Source: Dysgonomonas sp. UBA5412 (GTDB lineage Bacteria; Bacteroidota; Bacteroidia; Bacteroidales; Dysgonomonadaceae). Taken from it: a DNA stretch of 64,000 nucleotides. Within the stretch, counting starts at the first letter, position 1. Every line of letters begins with the position of its first letter. The stretch lies in assembly GCA_002409595.1 (NCBI GenBank), contig DHNQ01000016.1, forward strand, positions 182,246-246,245. Direction: 5' to 3'. Of this stretch, positions 1 to 8,566 are shown in pieces. The position numbers and the translations under genes were made by a program. Under the pieces are notes generated by a model. It was not told where the DNA came from. It did no database searches and saw only the letters and a program-made list of their open reading frames with translations.

Positions 1-221
1 TTCGCAGTCTAGGAAACCCAATTCTAACCACTTCTGTAAAGGATGAAGACGAGGTTATTGAATATACTACCGATCCGGAACTTATCTACGAAAAATATCA
101 CGACCTCGTAGATATTGTGATTGATGGAGGATATGGAGGAATAGAAGCTTCTACCGTAGTCGATTGCACAGGAAATGAGCCTGAAATAACAAGACAAGGC
201 AAAGGTGAATTAATTTTGTAG
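1..221 (+). CDS. C-terminal end of Sua5/YciO-type threonylcarbamoyl-AMP synthase (5' end outside window)
   Basis: The reading frame is open from base 3 and ends at TAG 219-221, giving the last 72 residues of a protein that begins before the window. The segments RSLGNPILTTS and DLVDIVIDGGYGG followed by STVVDCTG resemble the end of the YrdC/Sua5/YciO domain, where a 'P-S-T-(V/I)-V-D' strand closes the nucleotide-binding fold. Family members make threonylcarbamoyl-AMP from threonine, bicarbonate and ATP for the t6A37 modification of tRNA; YciO paralogues are less well understood. There is no C-terminal Sua5 domain, so it is the short YrdC/YciO form. The stop codon lies inside a weak GTAGAA...TTCTAC hairpin (218-240) that may help termination. 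Confidence 0.75.
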   Translation, partial: RSLGNPILTTSVKDEDEVIEYTTDPELIYEKYHDLVDIVIDGGYGGIEASTVVDCTGNEPEITRQGKGELIL

Positions 222-311
222 AAGTAGTTTTAATTTCTACATTTGCAAATATCCACAAAAAAGGGTATATAAATAAAAAAAAGGTTACAACATCTAAATA
301 TAACAAACCTT

Positions 312-1847
312 ATGAAAGCAAGATATCTTTTTCTTTTACTTACAACAATTTCCACATTGGGATTTTTAGCATGTAGCGATGACGAGACGATTCCTACCCC
401 TACTCCTAACCCAACTCCCACTCCAACAGAGAAAACAGTTAATGAAATAACAAATGAGTGGATATACGACCAGATGAAAAGAGTATATCTCTGGAATGAA
501 GAATTACCTGCCCCTGCATCTATCAGCTATACACAAGCACCGGACAAGTTTTTCGAGAATATTCTTTATAAATATCAAGATATTAACGGAGATCGCTTTT
601 CGTGGATAGAGGAGGATAAATCAAAATCGAAGAGCCTTTTCGCAACTGATAACTTAGGGTTCGATTATATTCCCAGTTCTTTTTTCACATCAGAATCAGA
701 ATATTCTTCTGTTGGATTATTTATTGTTTCCGTAAATCAGGGAAGTGATGCTGAGGCAAAAGGAGTAAGACGCGGACAGGTTATTTATCAAGTTAATGGA
801 ACGACAGTTACATCAACCAATTATACAACGATCTTAAATGGAACAGGCAATTATAATTTAGCCATATACAATAATAACGGGAGAAGAGAGGCATTACCTT
901 CTTTCAGTGCATCTGCTTCTAAACCATCCCCAATATTCCTAAGCAAAGTGATAACCACCAACAATGGAATAAAAGTAGGCTATCTTATGTATAATGCCTT
1001 CGAACGCAATTCGGATGATAATGTCAACAACTATGAATATGACATTCAGCTTATCGAAAAGATCCGAGAGTTGGGCAATAGCGGAATAACAGAGTTTGTA
1101 CTAGACCTTCGCTACAATCTGGGAGGATATCTTACCTCAGCAATGGATCTTGCAAGTGCACTGGTTCCCAATCGTAATACAAAAAATATATTTGCCAAAG
1201 AATCATATAATAAATATTATACAGATTCATTAACCACTCAATATGGGACAAATGCTTTTAATGAATATTTTTTGGACAAAGTGTATGGAACAAAAGTAGA
1301 TATACCTCGCCTAAACTTAAACCGACTATATGTAATCGCAACAGAGAATACAGCTTCGGCAAGCGAATTGGTGATACATGGTCTAAGGCCTTATATGACA
1401 GTAAATCACATTGGTCTAACAACTGTTGGCAAGGATAAAGCTTCACAAACCGTAAAATCTGAAGATAAGCGCATCCTTTGGCAATTACAACCTATCATTT
1501 CGAGGCTTACAGATGCAAATGGAGTCGGAAACTATATCAATGGATTGACTCCAACTCATGAAGTATCTGAATGGCACGAAGGCTACAATATGGTAGATGC
1601 CTATTACGATGACGATAATGGAAACAGAGTAAAGATACAAAGCCCATATCTATCCGAATGGAAAGGTGGCTTCGGCGAACTCGGAGATCCGAACGAACCT
1701 CTCTTGGCTGAAGCCCTAGCCCAAATAACAGGAATTAAACGTGCTCAAACTACTAAATCTACAGCACAACGCAATTGGGTAGCTAAAAAAGTTCCATTCA
1801 TAAAATCGGACAAGGATAAGCGAGCGATAACTATTATAGATAAATAA
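312..1847 (+). CDS. S41 family (tail-specific type) peptidase, surface lipoprotein
   Basis: A 511-residue protease of the C-terminal-processing (Ctp/Tsp) family. It starts with a lipoprotein signal whose lipobox is LGFLAC; the cysteine is followed by SDDE, which resembles the Bacteroidota lipoprotein export signal, so display on the outer-membrane surface is likely. A Pro-Thr-rich linker (about residues 28-40) precedes an N-terminal S41 domain, a PDZ-like segment around residues 130-180 (SVGLFIVSVNQGSDAEAKGV) and the protease core. The core contains VLDLRYNLGG, the probable catalytic Ser349 in TASASE and Lys374 in VGKDK, 25 residues apart as in Tsp and CtpB. The gene lies only 17 bases upstream of thrA on the same strand, so read-through is possible although no functional link is obvious. 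Substrate unknown. Confidence 0.88.
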   Translation: MKARYLFLLLTTISTLGFLACSDDETIPTPTPNPTPTPTEKTVNEITNEWIYDQMKRVYLWNEELPAPASISYTQAPDKFFENILYKYQDINGDRFSWIEEDKSKSKSLFATDNLGFDYIPSSFFTSESEYSSVGLFIVSVNQGSDAEAKGVRRGQVIYQVNGTTVTSTNYTTILNGTGNYNLAIYNNNGRREALPSFSASASKPSPIFLSKVITTNNGIKVGYLMYNAFERNSDDNVNNYEYDIQLIEKIRELGNSGITEFVLDLRYNLGGYLTSAMDLASALVPNRNTKNIFAKESYNKYYTDSLTTQYGTNAFNEYFLDKVYGTKVDIPRLNLNRLYVIATENTASASELVIHGLRPYMTVNHIGLTTVGKDKASQTVKSEDKRILWQLQPIISRLTDANGVGNYINGLTPTHEVSEWHEGYNMVDAYYDDDNGNRVKIQSPYLSEWKGGFGELGDPNEPLLAEALAQITGIKRAQTTKSTAQRNWVAKKVPFIKSDKDKRAITIIDK

Positions 1848-1864
1848 AAGACCATAACATACTA

Positions 1865-4306
1865 ATGAAAGTAATGAAATTTGGCGGGACGTCCGTAGGT
1901 TCTGCAACAAATATAGCCAATGTAAAAAAGATAATAAGTAAGGTTGAAGAACCGATAGTCGTAGTAGTTTCTGCTTTCAAAGGTATCACAGACAAGTTAC
2001 TTATAACCTCGGAACTTGCAGCCGCAGGGGATTATGCGTACGAGCGAGAATTTAAAGAGATCGTAGAACAGCATGTCACCGTTGTAGCCAAGCTTGATGT
2101 ATCTGAAACCGAACGAGAAAAATTAGCTATCGAAATAAACCGACTGCTGGATGAATTGAAGAATATATTCAAAGGAGTATATCTCATCAATGACCTCTCG
2201 CCCAAAACATCGGACAAAATAGTAAGCTATGGCGAACGATTGTCGACACTCATTATCAGCTATGCCTTCTCCGACTATGAAGTATTGGATGCAACACAAT
2301 TGATAAAGACCGACAGTGCATTCGGAAAGCATACCCCGGATATGGAATTGTCGAATCAATTGATAAAAAACGCATTCGAAAACTCTTCGCACAAGGTACT
2401 TGTAGCCGGATTTATCTCCACCTGCAAAACATCGGGAGAAATAACAAACCTCGGACGAGGTGGCTCCGACTATACAGCAGCAATATTTGCCTCAGCTCTG
2501 GATGCCAATATACTCGAAATATGGTCGGACGTAGATGGCTTTATGTCGGCAGACCCGAAAATCATAAACAACGCTCATGTAATAGAACATTTGACCTTCA
2601 CCGAAGCAACAGAGCTTTGCAACTTCGGAGCAAAGGTCATTTATCCCCCTACAATATTTCCGGTATATCATAAAAATATACCTATTCGGATAAAAAACAC
2701 CTTCAAGCCAGACGCTCCCGGCACGTACATTTCGCACGACGGGCAAACCAAGCACAGCAAGGCAATGATAAAAGGAATATCTTCCATATCCGATTCTTGT
2801 CTCATCACAGTACAAGGTCTTGGAATGGTAGGTATTATCGGAGTCAATTATAGAATATTCAGGGCTTTGGCTCGAAACGGCATCAGTGTCTTTCTTGTAT
2901 CACAAGCCTCATCCGAAAATAGCACATCAATCGGGGTACGCTCGATAGATGCACAACTGGCAGTCCATGTACTTGAAGAAGAATTTGAAAAAGAAATATC
3001 CCTCGGCAGTATCAACCGCGTATTGCTCGAAACCGATTTGGCAACAGTAGCCATCGTGGGTGAAAACATGAAATATACTCCCGGCATTGCCGGAAAGCTT
3101 TTCGAAACTTTGGGCAAAAGTGGAATCAGTGTAATAGCCTGCGCTCAAGGAGCTTCGGAAGTAAATATATCGTTTGTAATAAAGAATAAATATTTACGAA
3201 AAGCACTCAACTCCATTCACGATTCATTCTTCTTGTCCGAATACAAAGCATTAAATCTATTTATTGTAGGGATCGGTACAGTAGGAGGAAATCTGATAGA
3301 CCAGATACGCCGCCAACAACCAAAATTAATGGAACAGTATGCCTTACAACTCAATGTAGTAGGCATTGCCAGAGGGCGCAAAGCCTTGTTTTGCAGAGAA
3401 GGTATAAAACTGGACAACTACAAAGCAGAACTTGAAGAAAAAGGTACTGCAAGTTCGCCCGAGATACTGAGAGACAGCATTATAAATATGAATATATTTA
3501 ATGCCGTATTTGTAGACTGTACAGCCAGCGATTCTGTGGCTCAGATATATGGCGACCTTATGTCGCAAAACATTTCCGTAGTTACAGCCAACAAAGTTGC
3601 AGCATCATCCACGTACGATAATTATATAAAACTAAAAAATACAGCTCGCGAACGCAATATAAAGTTTCTGTTCGAAACAAATGTTGGAGCCGGTTTGCCT
3701 ATTATAAACACAATGAATTCGCTGATCAATTCAGGGGATAAAATTGTAAAGATTGAAGCAGTATTATCGGGAACTCTCAATTTTATATTCAATACAATAA
3801 GCAAAGACATTCCTTTTAGCAAAGCTGTCTATCTGGCTAAAGAGAATGGTTATGCCGAACCTGATCCTCGCATCGACCTTAGTGGAATGGACGTTGTACG
3901 CAAACTCGTTATCCTTACCCGCGAAGCAGGGTATAGGGTAGAGCAAGCGGATGTAGAGAAGAGACTTTTTGTGCCTCAGAAATATTTTGACGGTACATTA
4001 GACGAGTTTTGGGCTACGATAAATGAACTTGACTCCGACTTTGAAGAAAGACGAAAAAAGCTTGAAACGGAACATAAACATCTGCGCTTTGTAGCAAAAT
4101 ACGAAAATGGAAAATGTGAAGTCGGACTTCAGGAGGTAGGACAGAATCATCCGTTCTACGACCTCGAAGGAAGCAATAATATTATACAGATAACTACCGA
4201 ACGCTACAACGAATATCCGATGATAATAAAAGGATATGGAGCCGGAGCAAGCGTCACGGCCGCGGGAGTATTTTCTGATATTATCAGCATTGCAAATGTG
4301 AGATAA
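1865..4306 (+). CDS. thrA: Bifunctional aspartate kinase / homoserine dehydrogenase
   Basis: An 813-residue fusion, close to the usual ThrA length of about 810-820. The N-terminal aspartokinase half opens with MKVMKFGGTSVGSA and carries the kinase signature GRGGSDYTAA near residue 200. Paired ACT regulatory domains follow at roughly residues 310-450 (ITVQGLGMVGIIGV and VAIVGENMKYTPGIAGK), implying feedback control by an amino acid, threonine in known homologues. The C-terminal homoserine dehydrogenase starts with the NAD(P)-binding FIVGIGTVGGNL near residue 463 and contains TANK and GVGAGLPII. Together the enzyme catalyses the first and third steps from aspartate towards threonine and methionine. 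The downstream ApgM-like gene is the proposed next step of the pathway. Confidence 0.97.
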   Translation: MKVMKFGGTSVGSATNIANVKKIISKVEEPIVVVVSAFKGITDKLLITSELAAAGDYAYEREFKEIVEQHVTVVAKLDVSETEREKLAIEINRLLDELKNIFKGVYLINDLSPKTSDKIVSYGERLSTLIISYAFSDYEVLDATQLIKTDSAFGKHTPDMELSNQLIKNAFENSSHKVLVAGFISTCKTSGEITNLGRGGSDYTAAIFASALDANILEIWSDVDGFMSADPKIINNAHVIEHLTFTEATELCNFGAKVIYPPTIFPVYHKNIPIRIKNTFKPDAPGTYISHDGQTKHSKAMIKGISSISDSCLITVQGLGMVGIIGVNYRIFRALARNGISVFLVSQASSENSTSIGVRSIDAQLAVHVLEEEFEKEISLGSINRVLLETDLATVAIVGENMKYTPGIAGKLFETLGKSGISVIACAQGASEVNISFVIKNKYLRKALNSIHDSFFLSEYKALNLFIVGIGTVGGNLIDQIRRQQPKLMEQYALQLNVVGIARGRKALFCREGIKLDNYKAELEEKGTASSPEILRDSIINMNIFNAVFVDCTASDSVAQIYGDLMSQNISVVTANKVAASSTYDNYIKLKNTARERNIKFLFETNVGAGLPIINTMNSLINSGDKIVKIEAVLSGTLNFIFNTISKDIPFSKAVYLAKENGYAEPDPRIDLSGMDVVRKLVILTREAGYRVEQADVEKRLFVPQKYFDGTLDEFWATINELDSDFEERRKKLETEHKHLRFVAKYENGKCEVGLQEVGQNHPFYDLEGSNNIIQITTERYNEYPMIIKGYGAGASVTAAGVFSDIISIANVR

Positions 4307-4373
4307 CCTTCATCAGACCATGAGAAACAGAGAGAAACGGATCTGTTTAAACATTTTATAAAAATATACTTTT

Positions 4374-5585
4374 ATGAAAACAATTATAATACTGGCAGAT
4401 GGTGCTGCCGACGAACCTATCGCTGCATTGGGTAACAAAACACCTTTGCAAGCAGCCCACAAACCATATATAGATATGCTTGCCGCAAAGGGCAAGAATG
4501 GAGAACTAGACACCATTCCGGCAGGCTACAAACCGGGTAGCGAGATAGCAAATCTATCTGTAATGGGATACGATGTTCCTAAAGTTTTTGAAGGACGAGG
4601 TTCGCTAGAGGCAGCAAGTATGGGCGTAGACATATTGCCCGAAGAAATGGCTATGAGGTGTAATCTCATTTGTATAGAAGACGGAAAAATAAAAAATCAT
4701 TCTGCCGGACATATATCGAGTGAAGAGGCTGCTGAGCTTATCAAATTTCTGGACAAAGAGCTTAACGACGGCAAGGTAAGCTTCTATCCCGGAGTATCAT
4801 ATCGCCATTTATTAAAGTTGAAAGGCGGCAATAAGGATTTGGATTGTACAGCTCCGCATGACGTTACAGGTACGCCGTTCGAAGAAGTATTAATCAAAGC
4901 AACTACTCCTGAAGCTAAAGAGTCGGCTGATTATCTGAATGCTTTAATTCTCAAATCGCAGGAACTTTTAAAAGATCATCCTATAAACAAAAAACGTATT
5001 GCAGAGGGGAAAGATCCGGCAAATAGTATCTGGCCTTGGTCGCCCGGATATCGCCCACAGATGCAGACATTACAAGAATTGTACGGAATCAAGAGCGGCT
5101 CGGTGATATCTGCTGTCGATCTCATAATGGGCATCGGAGTATATGCCGGACTCAAACTGATACATGTAGAGGGTGCAACCGGACTTTACGATACAAACTA
5201 TGAGGGAAAGGCGGAAGCTGCTATTGAAGCTTTGAAGAAAGATGATTTTGTATATTTGCATATCGAAGCCAGCGATGAAGCCGGACATGAGGGAGATTAC
5301 AATTTGAAAACAAAAACAATAGAATATCTTGACAATAGGGTTGTACGCTTGATATATGAAGCAACTAAAGATTGGGACGAACCGATCACTATTGCCATAT
5401 TGCCGGATCATCCGACTCCTTGTGCTATCAAAACACACACAAACAAGCCTGTTCCGTTTCTTATCTACCGTTCTAATGCAAAAGGCGATGCGGTGCAGGT
5501 ATATGATGAATTCGAATCTCCTAAGGGGGAATATGGGCTTATAAAAGGAAAAGAATTTATGGAATTATTATTCAGTGAGAAATAA
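4374..5585 (+). CDS. ApgM-like alkaline-phosphatase-superfamily enzyme, proposed homoserine kinase
   Basis: This 403-residue protein belongs to the archaeal-type cofactor-independent phosphoglycerate mutase family (ApgM), a metalloenzyme of the alkaline phosphatase superfamily. Visible family features are the start IIILADGAADEP with the first metal-binding Asp, the GSEIANLSVMGYD segment with the nucleophile Ser, and the late metal ligands HIEASDEAGHEGD and AILPDHPTP. The gene is 67 bases downstream of thrA on the same strand. Members of this subgroup sit with thrA/thrC in genomes lacking classical ThrB and are modelled as 'proposed homoserine kinase' (TIGR02535, from memory). I therefore infer homoserine phosphorylation rather than glycolysis, but the sequence alone also allows phosphoglycerate mutase. 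No thrC follows; a terminator and a convergent gene come next. Confidence 0.85.
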   Translation: MKTIIILADGAADEPIAALGNKTPLQAAHKPYIDMLAAKGKNGELDTIPAGYKPGSEIANLSVMGYDVPKVFEGRGSLEAASMGVDILPEEMAMRCNLICIEDGKIKNHSAGHISSEEAAELIKFLDKELNDGKVSFYPGVSYRHLLKLKGGNKDLDCTAPHDVTGTPFEEVLIKATTPEAKESADYLNALILKSQELLKDHPINKKRIAEGKDPANSIWPWSPGYRPQMQTLQELYGIKSGSVISAVDLIMGIGVYAGLKLIHVEGATGLYDTNYEGKAEAAIEALKKDDFVYLHIEASDEAGHEGDYNLKTKTIEYLDNRVVRLIYEATKDWDEPITIAILPDHPTPCAIKTHTNKPVPFLIYRSNAKGDAVQVYDEFESPKGEYGLIKGKEFMELLFSEK

Positions 5586-5598
5586 AATAATAGAAAAA

Positions 5599-5636
5599 CA
5601 AAAAAGTCCGGAAATTAAGTTTTCCGGACTTTTTTG
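5599..5636. terminator. Bidirectional intrinsic terminator
   Basis: A hairpin with arms AAAAAGTCCGGAAA and TTTTCCGGACTTTTT and a short TTAAG-region loop lies between the ends of the ApgM-like gene and cdaA. A T-run follows the stem on the plus strand and an A-run precedes it, so it can serve both converging transcripts. Confidence 0.9.
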
Positions 5637-5651
5637 TTCTATATAATATCT

Positions 5652-6428
5652 TTAACGATTCTTCTTATTCATACTGCCAAGTAATAGTTCCTGCAACTTT
5701 TCAGGAGTTATATTTGCTTCTATTTCGCCCTTGCTGGCAAAGGAAATCTTTCCTCTTTCTTCGGATACTACGATCACTTTAGCATCAGTTTCCTGAGAGA
5801 TACCGAGAGCTGCACGATGTCTTAGCCCAAAAGCTTTTGGAATATCCTGATTTTGGGATACGGGAAGGATACACCCCGCAGCCTTAATTCTATTGCCTGA
5901 AATAATCATAGCCCCATCATGCAACGGACTATTCTTAAAGAACAGATTTTCTACCAGACGGGTACTTATATCAGCATCCAACATTTCACCGGTTTCGGCA
6001 TAATTGCCCAACTTTATTTCCTGCTCTATCACGATCAATGCTCCGGTGTAAGACTTTGCCATATTCATACATGCAAGCACGAGGGCTGTCACTACCGTGT
6101 CGTTCATCTCATTGCCATCTTTAGACCGGAATATTTTCGTTATAAATCGGAATGTCCTGTTAGAGCCTAGCGATATGAGGAAACGTTTTATTTCATCTTG
6201 AAATATTATGATAAGTACAAAGAGCCCAAAATCGGTAAACTTATCGAGGATAGCTCCCATCAGACGCATCTGCAAGACTTGCGAAATGAGTACCCAAAGG
6301 ATGATAAATGCTAATACGCCTTTGAATATAGCTCCTGTACCTGATTTGGAAACGATTCGATATAGTTGATACATTACCGTAGCGACCAGCAATATATCAA
6401 TGATATCTTTTATTCCGAAATTCTCCAT
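5652..6428 (-). CDS. cdaA: Diadenylate cyclase CdaA (c-di-AMP synthase)
   Basis: A 258-residue membrane-bound diadenylate cyclase that joins two ATP into cyclic di-AMP. Three hydrophobic segments occupy about the first 90 residues (IIDILLVATVMYQLYRIV, GVLAFIILWVLISQVL, FGLFVLIIIFQDEI). The DAC domain follows, with both catalytic motifs intact: DGAMII near residue 172 and RHRAALG near residue 204. Length and order match the CdaA/YbbP family. In many Bacteroidales I recall cdaA adjoining folP; here folP is 39 kb away at 44842. A -7-like box sits 30 bases upstream of the start. The gene is probably transcribed on its own, ending at the shared terminator. Confidence 0.96.
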   Translation of the reverse strand: MENFGIKDIIDILLVATVMYQLYRIVSKSGTGAIFKGVLAFIILWVLISQVLQMRLMGAILDKFTDFGLFVLIIIFQDEIKRFLISLGSNRTFRFITKIFRSKDGNEMNDTVVTALVLACMNMAKSYTGALIVIEQEIKLGNYAETGEMLDADISTRLVENLFFKNSPLHDGAMIISGNRIKAAGCILPVSQNQDIPKAFGLRHRAALGISQETDAKVIVVSEERGKISFASKGEIEANITPEKLQELLLGSMNKKNR

Positions 6429-6457
6429 CTTCAGGTTTTATTTGGTATTATGAGTAC

Positions 6458-6465
6458 CAAAGATA
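6458..6465 (-). promoter_or_regulatory. -7 box for cdaA
   Basis: On the minus strand this reads TATCTTTG, matching the Bacteroidota -7 consensus TAnnTTTG, 30 bases before the cdaA start. No good TTTG is found at the expected -33 position. Confidence 0.45.
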
Positions 6466-6519
6466 ATTGATTTCTTTGATAGTCAATCTACATTATGGCT
6501 CAGTCTTCTTAAAAAATAT

Positions 6520-7392
6520 TTATTCGAGCATTTGATTCATTATCGGATGATGTTCTGCAAATAGAGACTTATATGGTTCTGACAGTTGGTTGGTCTTGTA
6601 TCCGAAAAGGAGACGACAGAGAAAACGGAAGTCTGTTTCAATATCAAAATTATTCTGTCCGCCACATTTCACAAAGCCATCTGTTATTCTAAAAACGGAA
6701 CTATAAGAATGGGAATCACAAGCATTTTTAATTTTCACAGAAAAAGTTTTGTCTGCATTTTCTCCGGCATATAAATTCAACAAAGTCTCCGGATCTATAA
6801 TACGAGCCATGCCGGGTAAATTACATTTTGTCGGAAAGCCTTCCATTTTTTGCTCTTTTACGATGGACATAAAATCATCGAAATCTTTCTGAACACAAAA
6901 GTCTTTATCTTTGTAAATAGCATCGTATGCTTGATAAGCGTCGTGCAAATCGGGATAGGTTTCTAATATTTTTTGAATGGGGTATATTGGTTCTGTTCCC
7001 GTCTCGAATACCTGTTCGTATCCGAAACGTTCGTAGTAGTGATACAACCAATCTTCAGCAGGAATAAGTATAGCTAGTGGAATATTTCGATCTGCCATTA
7101 TACGGTGTGCTTTGTGGATAAGCAATGGCATATATCCCTTGTTCCTGTATTCGGGCAATGTACACAACCCGGCTAAATAAGCGAATGGAATACGTTGTCC
7201 GTAAAAGGTTATTGTGTATGGTAACATCTGTAAAGACGCAACTACCTTATCTCCATCAAAGTAGAGCAAAGTATTTTCGTCCTTATACTTGTATTGAAAA
7301 AGAATGTCGAGAAACTCATCGGTATCACCAAAACATTCTTTCCACATATCACGTACCAGCAGCCGTGTCTGTTCGTTGGCAAATTTTATCAT
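6520..7392 (-). CDS. GNAT family N-acetyltransferase (two-domain type)
   Basis: A 290-residue protein. Its N-terminal half has the GNAT acetyl-CoA motif: YLAGLCTLPEYRNKGYMPLL contains the R-N-K-G-Y pyrophosphate-binding turn, and LAILIPAEDWLYHYYERFGYE forms the end of the fold. The C-terminal half (about residues 160-290) is not GNAT; its position suggests a sterol-carrier-like domain as in Eis-type acetyltransferases, but I cannot prove that. The substrate is unknown. It is transcribed in the same direction as the DUF2156 gene upstream (86-base gap) and cdaA downstream (91-base gap), and gaps of that size allow separate promoters. Confidence 0.85.
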   Translation of the reverse strand: MIKFANEQTRLLVRDMWKECFGDTDEFLDILFQYKYKDENTLLYFDGDKVVASLQMLPYTITFYGQRIPFAYLAGLCTLPEYRNKGYMPLLIHKAHRIMADRNIPLAILIPAEDWLYHYYERFGYEQVFETGTEPIYPIQKILETYPDLHDAYQAYDAIYKDKDFCVQKDFDDFMSIVKEQKMEGFPTKCNLPGMARIIDPETLLNLYAGENADKTFSVKIKNACDSHSYSSVFRITDGFVKCGGQNNFDIETDFRFLCRLLFGYKTNQLSEPYKSLFAEHHPIMNQMLE

Positions 7393-7478
7393 TATTCATA
7401 ATCCGGGTTTAGAGGTTTACATAGCAAATTTAGAAATTTTTGTACAAAGAACTCTTAAACCAAAGAATAAAGAATCAA

Positions 7479-8378
7479 TCAGACTTTTGGAATCAGGATG
7501 CCTTCTTCGAGCAAAATATCGGGATAGTAAGACAATTTTGCCTTGCGGAGGTTTTCAAGTCCCATATCTTCTTCTCTGTTGATATACATAAATTCGGAAG
7601 CCTCGTGCTCTATAAACTGTTGGTTGATGATGGTATATGCGCCATTCATATCACCAAAGGCCTTTTCTACGTGTACCACGAAACAATCGGCAGTCAAAGG
7701 CTCACCTATGGTAAAGGCGACAATCTTTCCGTTTACACGTACAGCTCCACCTCTCAGCTCCATATATTCAAAATTCTCCAACATTATTCTTGTCGCAATA
7801 TAATCGTATCGCTGAGTAATGTTGATTGCCGAAGATGATTTCTCCTCCCATTCGTCAAGCATCTGCATGCACTCATCAAGATCTTTTCTTGTGACCAAAG
7901 GAAAATACTGCCAATCAGGATTGTCTGCTTTAAAACGATTGATATGATTGCGTTTACTTTGAAGTTTTTTACCCGAAAGCTTAATTAATTTTTCAGACAA
8001 GTAAAGATATTCGTCATTGTCTCTATCCGGAATATAGCGGAACTTGCCCGGCATTTCTTGTTCAATTTTTTCCCACATACGGGATGCAATACCTTTCATC
8101 TGAAAAGGGATCTTATTGTCCTCTGCATCCTGCATTATCAGAGCAAAAGCTTCGGACAAAGGCATTCGTCCGATAGGCATCATATAATATAACTGCCCGT
8201 CTGAATCTTGAAAACGCAAAAAGATAGTCCGATGTTGTATCGCAAAAACGGTCTTGAACTTAGCATTCCAAGAAAATAGATTTACAAAACAAAAGTCGCA
8301 TGCTCTGTATTCATTACCTTCGAAACAGGCATCAAAATCTTTTTTATCTGATAGTGTAATTTGCTTAAAGTTGATCAT
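7479..8378 (-). CDS. DUF2156 (phosphatidylglycerol lysyltransferase-like) protein
   Basis: A 299-residue soluble protein with the double-GNAT fold of the DUF2156 family, related to the catalytic domain of MprF/LysX-type aminoacyl-phosphatidylglycerol synthases. Recognisable parts are EYRACDFCFVNLFSWN near the start, KKLQSKRNHINRFK in the middle, GGAVRVNGKIVAFTIGEP and the ending REEDMGLENLRKAKLSYYP. No membrane flippase domain is present, so it is not a full MprF. The donor and acceptor are unknown. It has a GNAT gene as its downstream neighbour; both are acyl/aminoacyl-transfer folds, which hints at a joint but undefined role. Confidence 0.88.
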   Translation of the reverse strand: MINFKQITLSDKKDFDACFEGNEYRACDFCFVNLFSWNAKFKTVFAIQHRTIFLRFQDSDGQLYYMMPIGRMPLSEAFALIMQDAEDNKIPFQMKGIASRMWEKIEQEMPGKFRYIPDRDNDEYLYLSEKLIKLSGKKLQSKRNHINRFKADNPDWQYFPLVTRKDLDECMQMLDEWEEKSSSAINITQRYDYIATRIMLENFEYMELRGGAVRVNGKIVAFTIGEPLTADCFVVHVEKAFGDMNGAYTIINQQFIEHEASEFMYINREEDMGLENLRKAKLSYYPDILLEEGILIPKV

Positions 8379-8492
8379 AAAACGTAATCACATAATTTTA
8401 TTTACTAAAACAAAGCTAATACAAATATTGTTTAATTAAGAAGTTGACTTGAGATTATAACAAGAGATAGATATATATAATCTATGATAACA

Positions 8493-8524
8493 TTTGTTTA
8501 TAAAATAATTTATGACGAAATTTG
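8493..8524 (+). promoter_or_regulatory. Promoter of the LuxR-type regulator / hemerythrin pair
   Basis: TTTG at 8493-8496 and GAAATTTG at 8517-8524 are 20 bases apart, fitting the Bacteroidota -33/-7 layout with one mismatch in the -7 box. It is 42 bases before the regulator's start codon. Confidence 0.5.
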
Positions 8525-8566
8525 TGCTTATAAAGAATCATTCCATATAAGAAAGCTCCATACAAA

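Noticed and set aside
404..430. Tandem Pro-Thr codons as a DNA repeat
   Set aside because: They encode the short linker after the lipobox of the S41 protease and are not a separate repeat element.
4307..4373. Attenuator or leader in the gap between thrA and the ApgM-like gene
   Set aside because: Only short imperfect inverted repeats are visible and no Thr- or Ile-rich leader peptide.
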